NCBI GenBank assembly: GCA_037189585.1
Contig: JBBCJA010000021.1
Location: 62,001-126,000, forward strand
Length of the DNA: 64,000 nucleotides
Direction of reading: 5' to 3'
From: JAEXNA01 sp037189585
GTDB taxonomy: Bacteria; Vulcanimicrobiota; Xenobia; Xenobiales; JADMJV01
The position numbers were made by a program, and so were the translations under genes. The notes beneath the pieces were generated by a model. It saw only the letters and a program-made list of their open reading frames with translations. It was not told the DNA's origin and did not search any database. Positions 1 through 6,895 of this stretch are shown piece after piece (within the stretch, counting starts at the first letter, position 1; the number at the start of each line of letters is the position of its first letter).

Positions 1-30
1 AGCCCCCTGGGCGCAGTAAAAGGAAATGAC

Positions 31-639
31 ATGAGTTCCCACGATCAAAATCAAGAGACCAACGTCCTGGCCACTCCACCGGCTTCCGAGGCGATCCTGG
101 CCGCCGGCGAGCACTGGACTCGCAAACTGTTTCCCGTGGCCCTCGCCATTTTGCTAATAGCCTTGACGGTGTGGTCGGCCAGCGTTTTCGCCATCACCAT
201 CTACAAGGATTACTTTCGTATTCCGGAAGAGCGAAAGGTACCTAAGGTGACTGGACTCGAGATCAAAGCGGCTTACGAAGCCATCGAGAAGGAAGGTCTC
301 ACCATTCAGGTTCACGAGTCGCGATACGACAAAAAGGTACCTAAGCGAATCGTGCTGACCCAGAACCCTCCGGCCGGTCGTAAAGTACGCCAGGGACGAA
401 CCATCCTGTTGGCCGTCTCTTTGGGACCGGAACTGATGCAAGTTCCGAAGCTCGAGGGCGAATCGCTGCGTTCGGCTAAAATCGCCCTATCCAACGCCAA
501 ACTGAGACTGGGGAAAGTGACCTTCGTGGACGCGGCCTATGGCGAGGATGAAGCGGTTACCAAGCAGAACCCTGGCTACGGCAAGCAGGTCCAACGAGGG
601 CAAGAGGTTCACCTGACCGTGCGTCGAGCTTACCGATAA
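31..639 (+). CDS. Membrane-anchored PASTA-domain protein
   Basis: A 202-residue protein. A short cytoplasmic N-terminus of about 35 residues is followed by one strong transmembrane segment (about residues 36-57). Two PASTA-type repeats follow (about 68-133 and 136-201), each with the family pattern of a VPK...G start and an xQNPxxGxxVxxG ending (QNPPAGRKVRQG and QNPGYGKQVQRG). PASTA domains are known to bind muropeptides or beta-lactams in Ser/Thr kinases and penicillin-binding proteins. No kinase or transpeptidase domain is fused here, so it is a stand-alone, probably cell-wall-facing sensor or anchor. The start has a good ribosome site (aaggaaat). rpe follows 23 bp downstream, so co-transcription is likely. 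Family call is firm; exact role is not known. Confidence 0.85.
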   Translation: MSSHDQNQETNVLATPPASEAILAAGEHWTRKLFPVALAILLIALTVWSASVFAITIYKDYFRIPEERKVPKVTGLEIKAAYEAIEKEGLTIQVHESRYDKKVPKRIVLTQNPPAGRKVRQGRTILLAVSLGPELMQVPKLEGESLRSAKIALSNAKLRLGKVTFVDAAYGEDEAVTKQNPGYGKQVQRGQEVHLTVRRAYR

Positions 640-662
640 GTGGATTGGCCGGAGATTTCTTG

Positions 663-1349
663 ATGTCTAGTAATGTACTACGTGCCCCCGGGGTGCTCGT
701 CGCCCCGTCGCTTTTAGCCTGTGACTTTTCTCGAATGGGGGAGGAGATCAGCCGTATGCTGGATGCGGGTGCCGACCTGCTTCACCTCGACTTCATGGAC
801 GGCCATTTCGTACCGAACTTATCCTTCGGGTTTCCCATCGCCGAGGCGGTGGCCCGCCAGTTTCCCAGTCTTAAGCTCGATGTTCACCTGATGGTGACCA
901 ACCCGGACGACTACTTGGACCGGCTGGCCGAACTCGGAGCCTACCAGGTCAGCGTGCACTGGGAAACCTGTCCGAACCTCCATCGGACTTTGCAACGAAT
1001 TCAGAGTCTCGAGATGCGGGCGGGACTGGCTTACAATCCTCACTCTCCCTTATTAGGAGTGGAGTATCTCCAGCAATACCTGGACAATTTCTTGATTATG
1101 ACGGTCAACCCGGGTTTCGGCGGCCAGTCGTTCCTGACGGAAATGCTCCCCAAGATCGAGGCGGCTCGTAGTTTATCCGAAGGTTTGGAACGCAAGCCCA
1201 CCGTCTCGGTGGATGGCGGGATCAACCGCGCCTCGGGGCCCGCCTGTGTGTCGGCCGGCGCCGACCTTCTGGTAGCCGGAAGCTACCTTTTCGAAGCCGA
1301 AGATCTGGCCGAGGCCGTCGCCGCGTTGCGAGTCCCCGCGGGAGAATAA
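663..1349 (+). CDS. rpe: Ribulose-phosphate 3-epimerase
   Basis: Interconverts D-ribulose 5-phosphate and D-xylulose 5-phosphate in the pentose phosphate pathway; a cytosolic (beta/alpha)8 enzyme. Family motifs are in order: APSLLACDFSRMGEEI at the N-terminus, LHLDFMDGHFVPNLSFG (metal-binding His/Asp), DVHLMV, NPGFGGQSF and VDGGI near the phosphate site. Length of 228 aa is normal. An upstream in-frame TTG at 645 exists, but the ATG at 663 has a GGAG 8 nt upstream and gives the usual N-terminus. The stop abuts the GTG start of the next gene, indicating translational coupling. Confidence 0.95.
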   Translation: MSSNVLRAPGVLVAPSLLACDFSRMGEEISRMLDAGADLLHLDFMDGHFVPNLSFGFPIAEAVARQFPSLKLDVHLMVTNPDDYLDRLAELGAYQVSVHWETCPNLHRTLQRIQSLEMRAGLAYNPHSPLLGVEYLQQYLDNFLIMTVNPGFGGQSFLTEMLPKIEAARSLSEGLERKPTVSVDGGINRASGPACVSAGADLLVAGSYLFEAEDLAEAVAALRVPAGE

Positions 1350-2681
1350 GTGGATCTGTCGCGCCGGTTGCTAAATCTGGCGATCATGGCCGGCCTTTGC
1401 CTTCAGGGCTGCTCGGATTCCGTAACACCGCTCCGAGTCGAGATGTCTTTCACGGCGACGAACACCGCCGACCACATCCTGGTGGTGGAAGGTCGGACCA
1501 ATCTCCCCGCGGGCTCACCGCTCAAGGCGGAGTTGCGCACCCGTGATGGGCGGGTGATGCTGCGCGACACCGCGGTGGTCAGCCATCAGAGCTTCTTCTT
1601 CGACTTTAATCTCGAGCAGCTCACCGGCTTAAACCTCTACCAGGTTCATGTGACTTTCGATCCGGAAGGCTCTCCGCTGGGAGTTCGCAGGGTGACCGGG
1701 TTATGGGGGGAGGCTCTGGAAGGCCCAGGTGTCTCGGTTGTCAACTCGCGCCGCATCGTGCAGCGAGATCTCGAGGTGATTCTCTCGGCCACGGTCAAAG
1801 GACAGGATTGGGAGGGTCGCGACTTCGAAGCCATGGAGGTCTCGGAACGAGCCCGCCTGATCCACGAACTGGAGGAGCTTCTGGAGGAAAGTCCGCAAGA
1901 CCGGCAGGCCAAGCTCGCTTTGGCTCGGGCCTACATCGCCGCCAATCCTCGGGAGCTGGCCAGTGGAACGCGCGCTCACATGCGGCTTAAGGAGGTGGTT
2001 GGCGGCAAAGTCGAGGACAAACTGAGCGTGCAAGCCCAGACCTATCTATCCCAGGTCGAAGCCCATGAGGCGAAAGCCGAGAAGGCGCGAGAACAGCGCG
2101 AGAAAGTCGCGCGTGGGGAGAAATATCGAACCGAGATCGAGATTGTGCCGGGCCGCTCGATCGGGGCGTTCAACCTGGGAGCCCCTTATCGGATTCTCCA
2201 ACGTCATCTCAAGCTCGATACTCCCCCTGACTTTTCCAAGCCGGAAAGGCCCGCCGTTCTGCGGCCCACCAACTTTCCCGGATTGGAGTTCACTTTCAAT
2301 TCTCTGGGCCGACGTATCCAGTCGATTCGTACGACATCGGATCGCTACAAACTTCCTGAAGGATTTGGGGTCGGCAATCTCCTGCAAGAGCTTCAGTCCG
2401 CTTATGGCGAAGACGCCGTCCCCACTCCGACTTTCACTTATCTGACCACGCGAGCCGATGGTTACGCCATCTACCGGGGCAAGATCACAGCCGAGGGACT
2501 GGAGTTCGAGATCCGCCGAGAGATCAACCCAACATTCGCCCTACCGGTGGACAAGGTTTCGGCGATCACGGTTTTCGCTCCCGATCAGGACGCCGGGACG
2601 GACGCTCCGACCATGGACCCTGAACCGACCCCTAGCGGCAGGCCGGCGACTCCATCGCCCACGCCTGATCCGAATCTATAG
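1350..2681 (+). CDS. Predicted lipoprotein with helical middle domain and Pro/Thr-rich tail
   Basis: A 443-aa protein starting at a GTG directly after the rpe stop, with GGGAG upstream. The N-terminus is a lipoprotein-type signal peptide ending LCLQGC (Cys about residue 21). An Ig-like beta region (about 25-130) is followed by a charged, TPR-like helical region (about 165-255) with an Ala/Glu/Lys-rich coiled stretch. Next comes a domain (about 258-415) beginning with a pattern of the type PGxSIGxxxLG, also seen in periplasmic or secreted proteins, and a Pro/Thr-rich low-complexity tail. No enzyme motif is visible. It is probably anchored in the membrane facing outward. Function unknown; the lipoprotein call rests on the lipobox. 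Confidence 0.75.
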   Translation: MDLSRRLLNLAIMAGLCLQGCSDSVTPLRVEMSFTATNTADHILVVEGRTNLPAGSPLKAELRTRDGRVMLRDTAVVSHQSFFFDFNLEQLTGLNLYQVHVTFDPEGSPLGVRRVTGLWGEALEGPGVSVVNSRRIVQRDLEVILSATVKGQDWEGRDFEAMEVSERARLIHELEELLEESPQDRQAKLALARAYIAANPRELASGTRAHMRLKEVVGGKVEDKLSVQAQTYLSQVEAHEAKAEKAREQREKVARGEKYRTEIEIVPGRSIGAFNLGAPYRILQRHLKLDTPPDFSKPERPAVLRPTNFPGLEFTFNSLGRRIQSIRTTSDRYKLPEGFGVGNLLQELQSAYGEDAVPTPTFTYLTTRADGYAIYRGKITAEGLEFEIRREINPTFALPVDKVSAITVFAPDQDAGTDAPTMDPEPTPSGRPATPSPTPDPNL

Positions 2682-2713
2682 GAATCTCGGCAACCTCGAA
2701 GAAAGTGCCGGAC

Positions 2714-4030
2714 ATGGAGCTGTTTCCCGCGTCGCCGTCGCCTGAGCCGCCCCAGTCCGAGGAAACGTCTCGACTCGACCGGCTGGAGGAGCGACTTTTC
2801 CGGCTCGAACAGATGGTTTCCGCCGGAAGCGGAAATCACGACGCGGCATCCTCGGTGGAGTTGCCGATGTCCGAAACGTTGGCTCGACCGGCAAGCATGA
2901 ACTTCGGTCTCGACGACCTGATCCGCACGGTCATCAAAAACCAAGCCAGCGATCTCCATCTCAAACCTCTCGCTCCGCCCACCGTCCGGCTCGACGGAGT
3001 TCTTGTCCCCATCGGGGACCGTCTCCTGAGTGAAGAGGAATGTAACTATCTGGTCCTTTCCTCTCTTCCGCCCCGAAAACGGATCCCATTGACGCGCTTG
3101 CGCGAGGTCGATCATGCCTACGTGGCCTTCGGCGTGAGATTTCGCCTCAACGCTTTTTTGGAGAGGGGTAATCTGTCGGCGGCCTTTCGACGGATCAACA
3201 ACTCGGTTCCCAACTTTCGAGAACTCGGGCTACCGCCCGTTCTAGAGCGCCTCGCTTCGGCCCAGGACGGGCTGGTCTTGATCACTGGCCCGGCGGGCGC
3301 GGGAAAAAGTACGACGCTGGCCGCGGTCGTCGATTGGATCAACGAGCACCGGAGAGCCCACATCGTGACCATCGAGGACCCGATCGAATTTCACCATCAG
3401 GACAAGACCGCTTACATCTCCCAACGTGAGGTCGGCACCGATACCACATCTTTTACCGAAGCTCTCAAACAGGCACTCCGCCAGGATCCCAACGTCATCA
3501 TGCTCGGTGAGATGCGCGACGCGGAGACTATCATGACAGCGGTCACCGCCGCCGAGACGGGGCATCTCGTCCTGTCCACCCTGCACACTCCGAACACCGT
3601 TCAGGCGATCGATCGCATCGTGGATTCGTTCGCCGGTCAGACCCAACAACAGGTTCGAATGTTGTTAGCCTCCTGTCTGCGGGGAGTGATAAGCCAGAAA
3701 CTGATCAATCGCCAGGACGGTCGTGGGCGAGTGCCGGCCGTGGAGGTCCTCGTCAATACCTCAACCGTGGCTTCCCACATCCTCGATGGGCAAACCCATG
3801 AGATCTATCAGTACATCCAGCGCGGAGAAAGCGAGGGGATGCAGACCTTCACCCAATCCTTGATTTCTCTCTTGGACCACGGCATCATTAGCTACCAGGA
3901 CGCCACTCAGGTGGCCGACCGTAAGACAGAGCTTCGCCTGGCCAAAGAGCAGCGTCGGGTGGCCGGAGCGGCCCCTCGCGAAAATCCGCGAGCCACTAAC
4001 GCCCAAGGAGATCTTCTCGACCTGTTATGA
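2714..4030 (+). CDS. pilT: PilT-family type IV pilus retraction ATPase
   Basis: Secretion-superfamily hexameric ATPase that depolymerises type IV pili and drives twitching. Visible features are an N-terminal low-complexity, weakly coiled region (about 1-65), the PilT N-domain with ASDLHLKP, Walker A GPAGAGKSTT (about residue 191), the Asp box (IEDPIEFHHQDK), Walker B (VIMLGEMRD), the His box (LVLSTLHT) and ISQKL near the C-terminus. It is longer at both ends than classical PilT (about 345 aa). A GTG at 2705 is an alternative start; the ATG at 2714 has GAAAG at a better distance. No pilin genes are in the window. The 3' end overlaps the next gene by 4 bp (ATGA). Confidence 0.9.
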   Translation: MELFPASPSPEPPQSEETSRLDRLEERLFRLEQMVSAGSGNHDAASSVELPMSETLARPASMNFGLDDLIRTVIKNQASDLHLKPLAPPTVRLDGVLVPIGDRLLSEEECNYLVLSSLPPRKRIPLTRLREVDHAYVAFGVRFRLNAFLERGNLSAAFRRINNSVPNFRELGLPPVLERLASAQDGLVLITGPAGAGKSTTLAAVVDWINEHRRAHIVTIEDPIEFHHQDKTAYISQREVGTDTTSFTEALKQALRQDPNVIMLGEMRDAETIMTAVTAAETGHLVLSTLHTPNTVQAIDRIVDSFAGQTQQQVRMLLASCLRGVISQKLINRQDGRGRVPAVEVLVNTSTVASHILDGQTHEIYQYIQRGESEGMQTFTQSLISLLDHGIISYQDATQVADRKTELRLAKEQRRVAGAAPRENPRATNAQGDLLDLL

Positions 4031-4722
4031 AAGACTCCCAATTCTGGACCTGGCTGTCCCAGCACTCGCAATCTCGCCCCTCTATCTCCCTCTCGGATAT
4101 GATCGCCGGGGCTGGTGGTCCCAGCCGTTGCGCCGTGGTCGTGGTGGACCTGTTGGAAGGCTTTTGCCACACAGGAGCGCTAGCTAGCCCTCGAGTCGCC
4201 GAACTTGTTCCCCGGACCGTCGAATTTCTTCATCGCTGCCATCAGTCCGGCATTCGGGACTTTCTTTTTCCCTGTGACGCCCACCAGAGCGACAGCCCGG
4301 AGTTCGGCGCTTTTCCGCCTCACTGTATCGCTGGGACGGTGGAGTCCGAGATCGTCGGCCAGTTGCGCGAACTGCCCTTCTCTGAACTGTTCGAACGCGT
4401 CGACAAACGCTCGGTCTCGAGCCTCATCGAGACGGGCCTTGCCACTCGGCTTCAGGGAGACCAGTTCCAGAAGATTTTCTGTCTTGGCGACTGCACCGAC
4501 CTGTGTCTGTACCATCTGGCTTGCGGCCTGCGATTTCTAGCCAACAGCAGCGGCCTGCGATGGGACATCGTGGTCCCGGCCGACCTAGTAGCCACCTACG
4601 ATCTTCCCGTGGAGACAGCGCTTGAGATAGGCGCCATGCCCCATCCCGGAGATCTGCTCCACGAAGTGTTCCTCTATCACCTGGAACTCAACGGAATCAC
4701 CGTCGTCTCGACGCTAGGCTAG
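4027..4722 (+). CDS. Nicotinamidase/isochorismatase-family cysteine hydrolase
   Basis: A 231-aa alpha/beta hydrolase of the isochorismatase superfamily. Catalytic residues are recognisable: Asp in VVDLLEGF, Lys in the ERVDKRS segment, and the nucleophilic Cys in GDCTDLCLYH. The metal and substrate region CDAHQSDSPEF...FPPHCIAGT closely resembles nicotinamidase (PncA), where an Asp/His/His cluster binds a metal. Nicotinamidase activity (nicotinamide to nicotinate, NAD salvage) is therefore the best guess, but about 30 extra N-terminal residues and an Asp/Glu-for-His change in the metal box leave the substrate open. It overlaps the PilT stop by 4 bp, implying coupled translation although no functional link is obvious. 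Confidence 0.8.
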   Translation: MKDSQFWTWLSQHSQSRPSISLSDMIAGAGGPSRCAVVVVDLLEGFCHTGALASPRVAELVPRTVEFLHRCHQSGIRDFLFPCDAHQSDSPEFGAFPPHCIAGTVESEIVGQLRELPFSELFERVDKRSVSSLIETGLATRLQGDQFQKIFCLGDCTDLCLYHLACGLRFLANSSGLRWDIVVPADLVATYDLPVETALEIGAMPHPGDLLHEVFLYHLELNGITVVSTLG

Positions 4723-4904
4723 GACCTGCGCAGAAATAATCTGTACATTGAGCGCATCGAGTCATCCCCTCCAGCTGCGTCGCTCTTCGGTTAAATACAG
4801 CGAAGTATCCCGTCTAGCGGGACCGAGGTTCGCCCTCATCGCTCCTTGCCGGCGGGGCGCCTCGCCACGCTCAATTGTACATCTTATTCCTGCGCAGGCC
4901 CTTA
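4720..4904. repeat. Large imperfect inverted repeat, MITE-like or cruciform
   Basis: Arms at about 4725-4754 and 4868-4898 match as an inverted repeat. The left arm begins cctgcgcag and ends ttgagcg; the right arm begins cgctcaa and ends cctgcgcagg. Only a few mismatches and one gap occur across about 30 bp. The pairing weakly continues outward through the cta of the upstream TAG stop codon. The 113-bp interior holds smaller hairpins (for example cccgtctagcggg) and no convincing gene. This fills the whole gap between the hydrolase and dcd. It could be a non-autonomous transposable remnant, a large terminator or attenuator, or a bidirectional regulatory structure. No transposase is nearby. Confidence 0.6.
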
Positions 4905-4952
4905 GTCTTTTCGCGGGCAGGGTGCTCATTATGCTGATCGAAATCGCTCGAC

Positions 4953-5465
4953 ATGGGTGTTTTGACCAAAGATGAAATCCTCAAGGCGATCGCCGACAAA
5001 CGAATCGAGATCGAGCCTTACTTTCCACAATTCGTCGGGCCGGGCTCGGTCGATCTGCATCTCGGTAATCAGTTCCGTGTTTTTCAAAAACTACACCAGA
5101 TCTATCACGTCACCGACGAATCCGACTTTCACCAAGTCACCCAGCTCGTCGAGGTTGAGGACCATTTTGTTCTGATGCCCGGGGAAACCGTGCTTGGGGT
5201 GACCAAAGAGCGAATCAAGCTCGCTCCCTCATTGTGCGGTCGCTTGGAAGGGCGAAGCCGCTTCGCTCGCTTGGGACTGATGGTCCACATCACCGCCGGG
5301 TTTATGCAGCCTGGTATTAACAATCACCAGGTGTTGGAGATCTCCAACGTCTCCAGTATTCCACTGGCGCTCCATCCGGGCACGAGGCTGTGCCAGTTCA
5401 TCTTCGAGACGTGCGAGGGTGAGGCTACCTATAGCGGCCGGTTCGCCAACCAATCGATCCCCTAG
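4953..5465 (+). CDS. dcd: dCTP deaminase (possibly dUMP-forming)
   Basis: Trimeric enzyme that deaminates dCTP in pyrimidine nucleotide synthesis. The family signature is present: GPGSVDLHLG, GRSRFARLGLMVHITAGF, the catalytic Glu in HQVLEISN, and a C-terminal GTRLCQFIFE strand. Length of 170 aa is typical. The HITAGF/PG region resembles both monofunctional deaminases and the bifunctional dCTP deaminase/dUTPase type, so the product (dUTP or dUMP) cannot be decided by eye. The last 4 bp overlap the 3' end of the convergent HD-domain gene. The gene sits just after the inverted repeat described at 4720-4904, which may contain its regulation. Confidence 0.93.
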   Translation: MGVLTKDEILKAIADKRIEIEPYFPQFVGPGSVDLHLGNQFRVFQKLHQIYHVTDESDFHQVTQLVEVEDHFVLMPGETVLGVTKERIKLAPSLCGRLEGRSRFARLGLMVHITAGFMQPGINNHQVLEISNVSSIPLALHPGTRLCQFIFETCEGEATYSGRFANQSIP

Positions 5466-6769
5466 ACCAGTTCGGGCCCGAAAAAGAGAAAGCCGCCAGA
5501 GGTCAAGGCTTGTTGAGAAAGACCCAAGATAGCGGTGGAATGAGTGGCTCGAGAGATCTCCTGCCAGCCCCCAACGGGGGGAACGACCGTGCGAATAGGC
5601 TTGTCGGTCCCTGGGCGATAGATTCCGTAGGAGGCCGAGTCGAGCGGGTCCACTTGGACGTAGTATCGCCAGTGCTCCCCGTATTTCGCCTTGGCCTTCT
5701 TTTTTAATTGCCCGGCCATTTCCGGCCGAACAGACAGCTCCACTCCTTTGAAGAGGCGTCGAGACAACAGCCGGTCGGAGAGATCGGACAGAACGGCGTC
5801 CTTAGAACCTCTCCAGATCTTCATGGCATGGAAGAGGTCGAAGTCGTCCAAGCCCAGGAAGTTGGTCAAAAAGTCCCTAGCCTCGCCGGACACAGACGGC
5901 GGCGGCGCGGCGCGGTCGAGACGAAAGAGAAACTCCAGGTTTGGTGGCAGCCATAAATTCGCCGGATCTTGATGAAACAGCTCTCGGGCTCGCTCGAGGA
6001 CCAGCCGCAACATCAGCTCGGCCGAGCGCACAGCCCGGTGTAGATAGACTTGCCAGTACATGAAGTAGCGAGAGAACAAAAACTCCTCCACCGCCATGAT
6101 CCCCTTGCCGTCGACGGCTAGCACCAATCCCTCGCGGGTTTCAGCGAAAAGGTCTTCCTGGGTTAGCGCGACCCGGAGTGGAACCAGAGTTTCCAGAATG
6201 CGAGGGGCGTCGAAAAGTCCGTATCGCACTCCGGTGTAGAGGCTGTCTCTCTGCAGATAATCCATGCGATCGACGTCGAGTTGGCCTGAAAGCAGCTCGC
6301 AGAGGACGGGCTCGCGGAACTTGTTGGTCAAAAGATCCACCACGTCCTCGGGTGAGCAATCGTGCGAAGTCAACAAGCCGGCCAGTGGACCCGTGATGAT
6401 CTCAAAACCGATCCGCTCGTGGTCCACCCCGACGAAGGTGTGCTCTAAAGCATGAGAAAAAGGGCCGTGCCCTATATCGTGCAGTAGGGCCGCGGCTAAG
6501 GCGGCTTTCTTCACCTCGGGAGCGACCTTGAGCTGTCCCGAGTTTCGCCACCTCTCCAGCACCAGATGCATCAGCCACATAGTCCCTAGCGCGTGCTGGA
6601 ATCGACTATGCTCCGCGCCATGAAAAACCAGAAAACAACTTCCGGTTTGTCGAATTCTGCGAAGCCTTTGAAATTCGAAACTGTCCACGAGATCGAGAAT
6701 CATAGGGTCGGGGAGAAACATATTCCCGTGCACCGGATCGCGGAAGGTTTTAAGGCTGGTCGCGGACAT
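5462..6769 (-). CDS. HD-domain phosphohydrolase (SAMHD1/YwfO-like)
   Basis: A 435-aa metal-dependent HD-superfamily protein. The conserved N-terminus FRDPVHGNMF is followed by EHSRFQHALG (His54/His59), the HD dyad in LLHDIGHGPFSHALEH (His97-Asp98) and the distal Asp in QLDVDRMDYLQRDS, an arrangement typical of the dNTP triphosphohydrolase-like SAMHD1/YwfO family. Such enzymes hydrolyse dNTPs or related nucleotides. A longer reading frame extends upstream to 6922, but the ATG at 6769 has AAGGGG at good spacing and gives the family-standard start. It is divergent from the VIT/vWA gene and convergent (4-bp overlap) with dcd, another dNTP-pool enzyme. Confidence 0.88.
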   Translation of the reverse strand: MSATSLKTFRDPVHGNMFLPDPMILDLVDSFEFQRLRRIRQTGSCFLVFHGAEHSRFQHALGTMWLMHLVLERWRNSGQLKVAPEVKKAALAAALLHDIGHGPFSHALEHTFVGVDHERIGFEIITGPLAGLLTSHDCSPEDVVDLLTNKFREPVLCELLSGQLDVDRMDYLQRDSLYTGVRYGLFDAPRILETLVPLRVALTQEDLFAETREGLVLAVDGKGIMAVEEFLFSRYFMYWQVYLHRAVRSAELMLRLVLERARELFHQDPANLWLPPNLEFLFRLDRAAPPPSVSGEARDFLTNFLGLDDFDLFHAMKIWRGSKDAVLSDLSDRLLSRRLFKGVELSVRPEMAGQLKKKAKAKYGEHWRYYVQVDPLDSASYGIYRPGTDKPIRTVVPPVGGWQEISRATHSTAILGLSQQALTSGGFLFFGPELV

Positions 6770-6895
6770 ACCGGCCCCTTCGTAGAGATGATGCGGTTTC
6801 CCGCAAGCTAGCTCGAAGGGGAATGCTTCTCGGGCTTGGAAGGTCCAAGCCCGACACTTATAGGTTCGTTTGGTTGTCTCCAGGGACGGGCCCAA

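Noticed and set aside
1..19. End of an upstream gene (frame ending tgg gcg cag taa)
   Set aside because: Plausible C-terminus of a coding sequence entering from the left, but 19 bases are too few to support a call.
4748..4975. 75-codon frame upstream of dcd
   Set aside because: It lies within the inverted repeat and overlaps the dcd start; no coding character.
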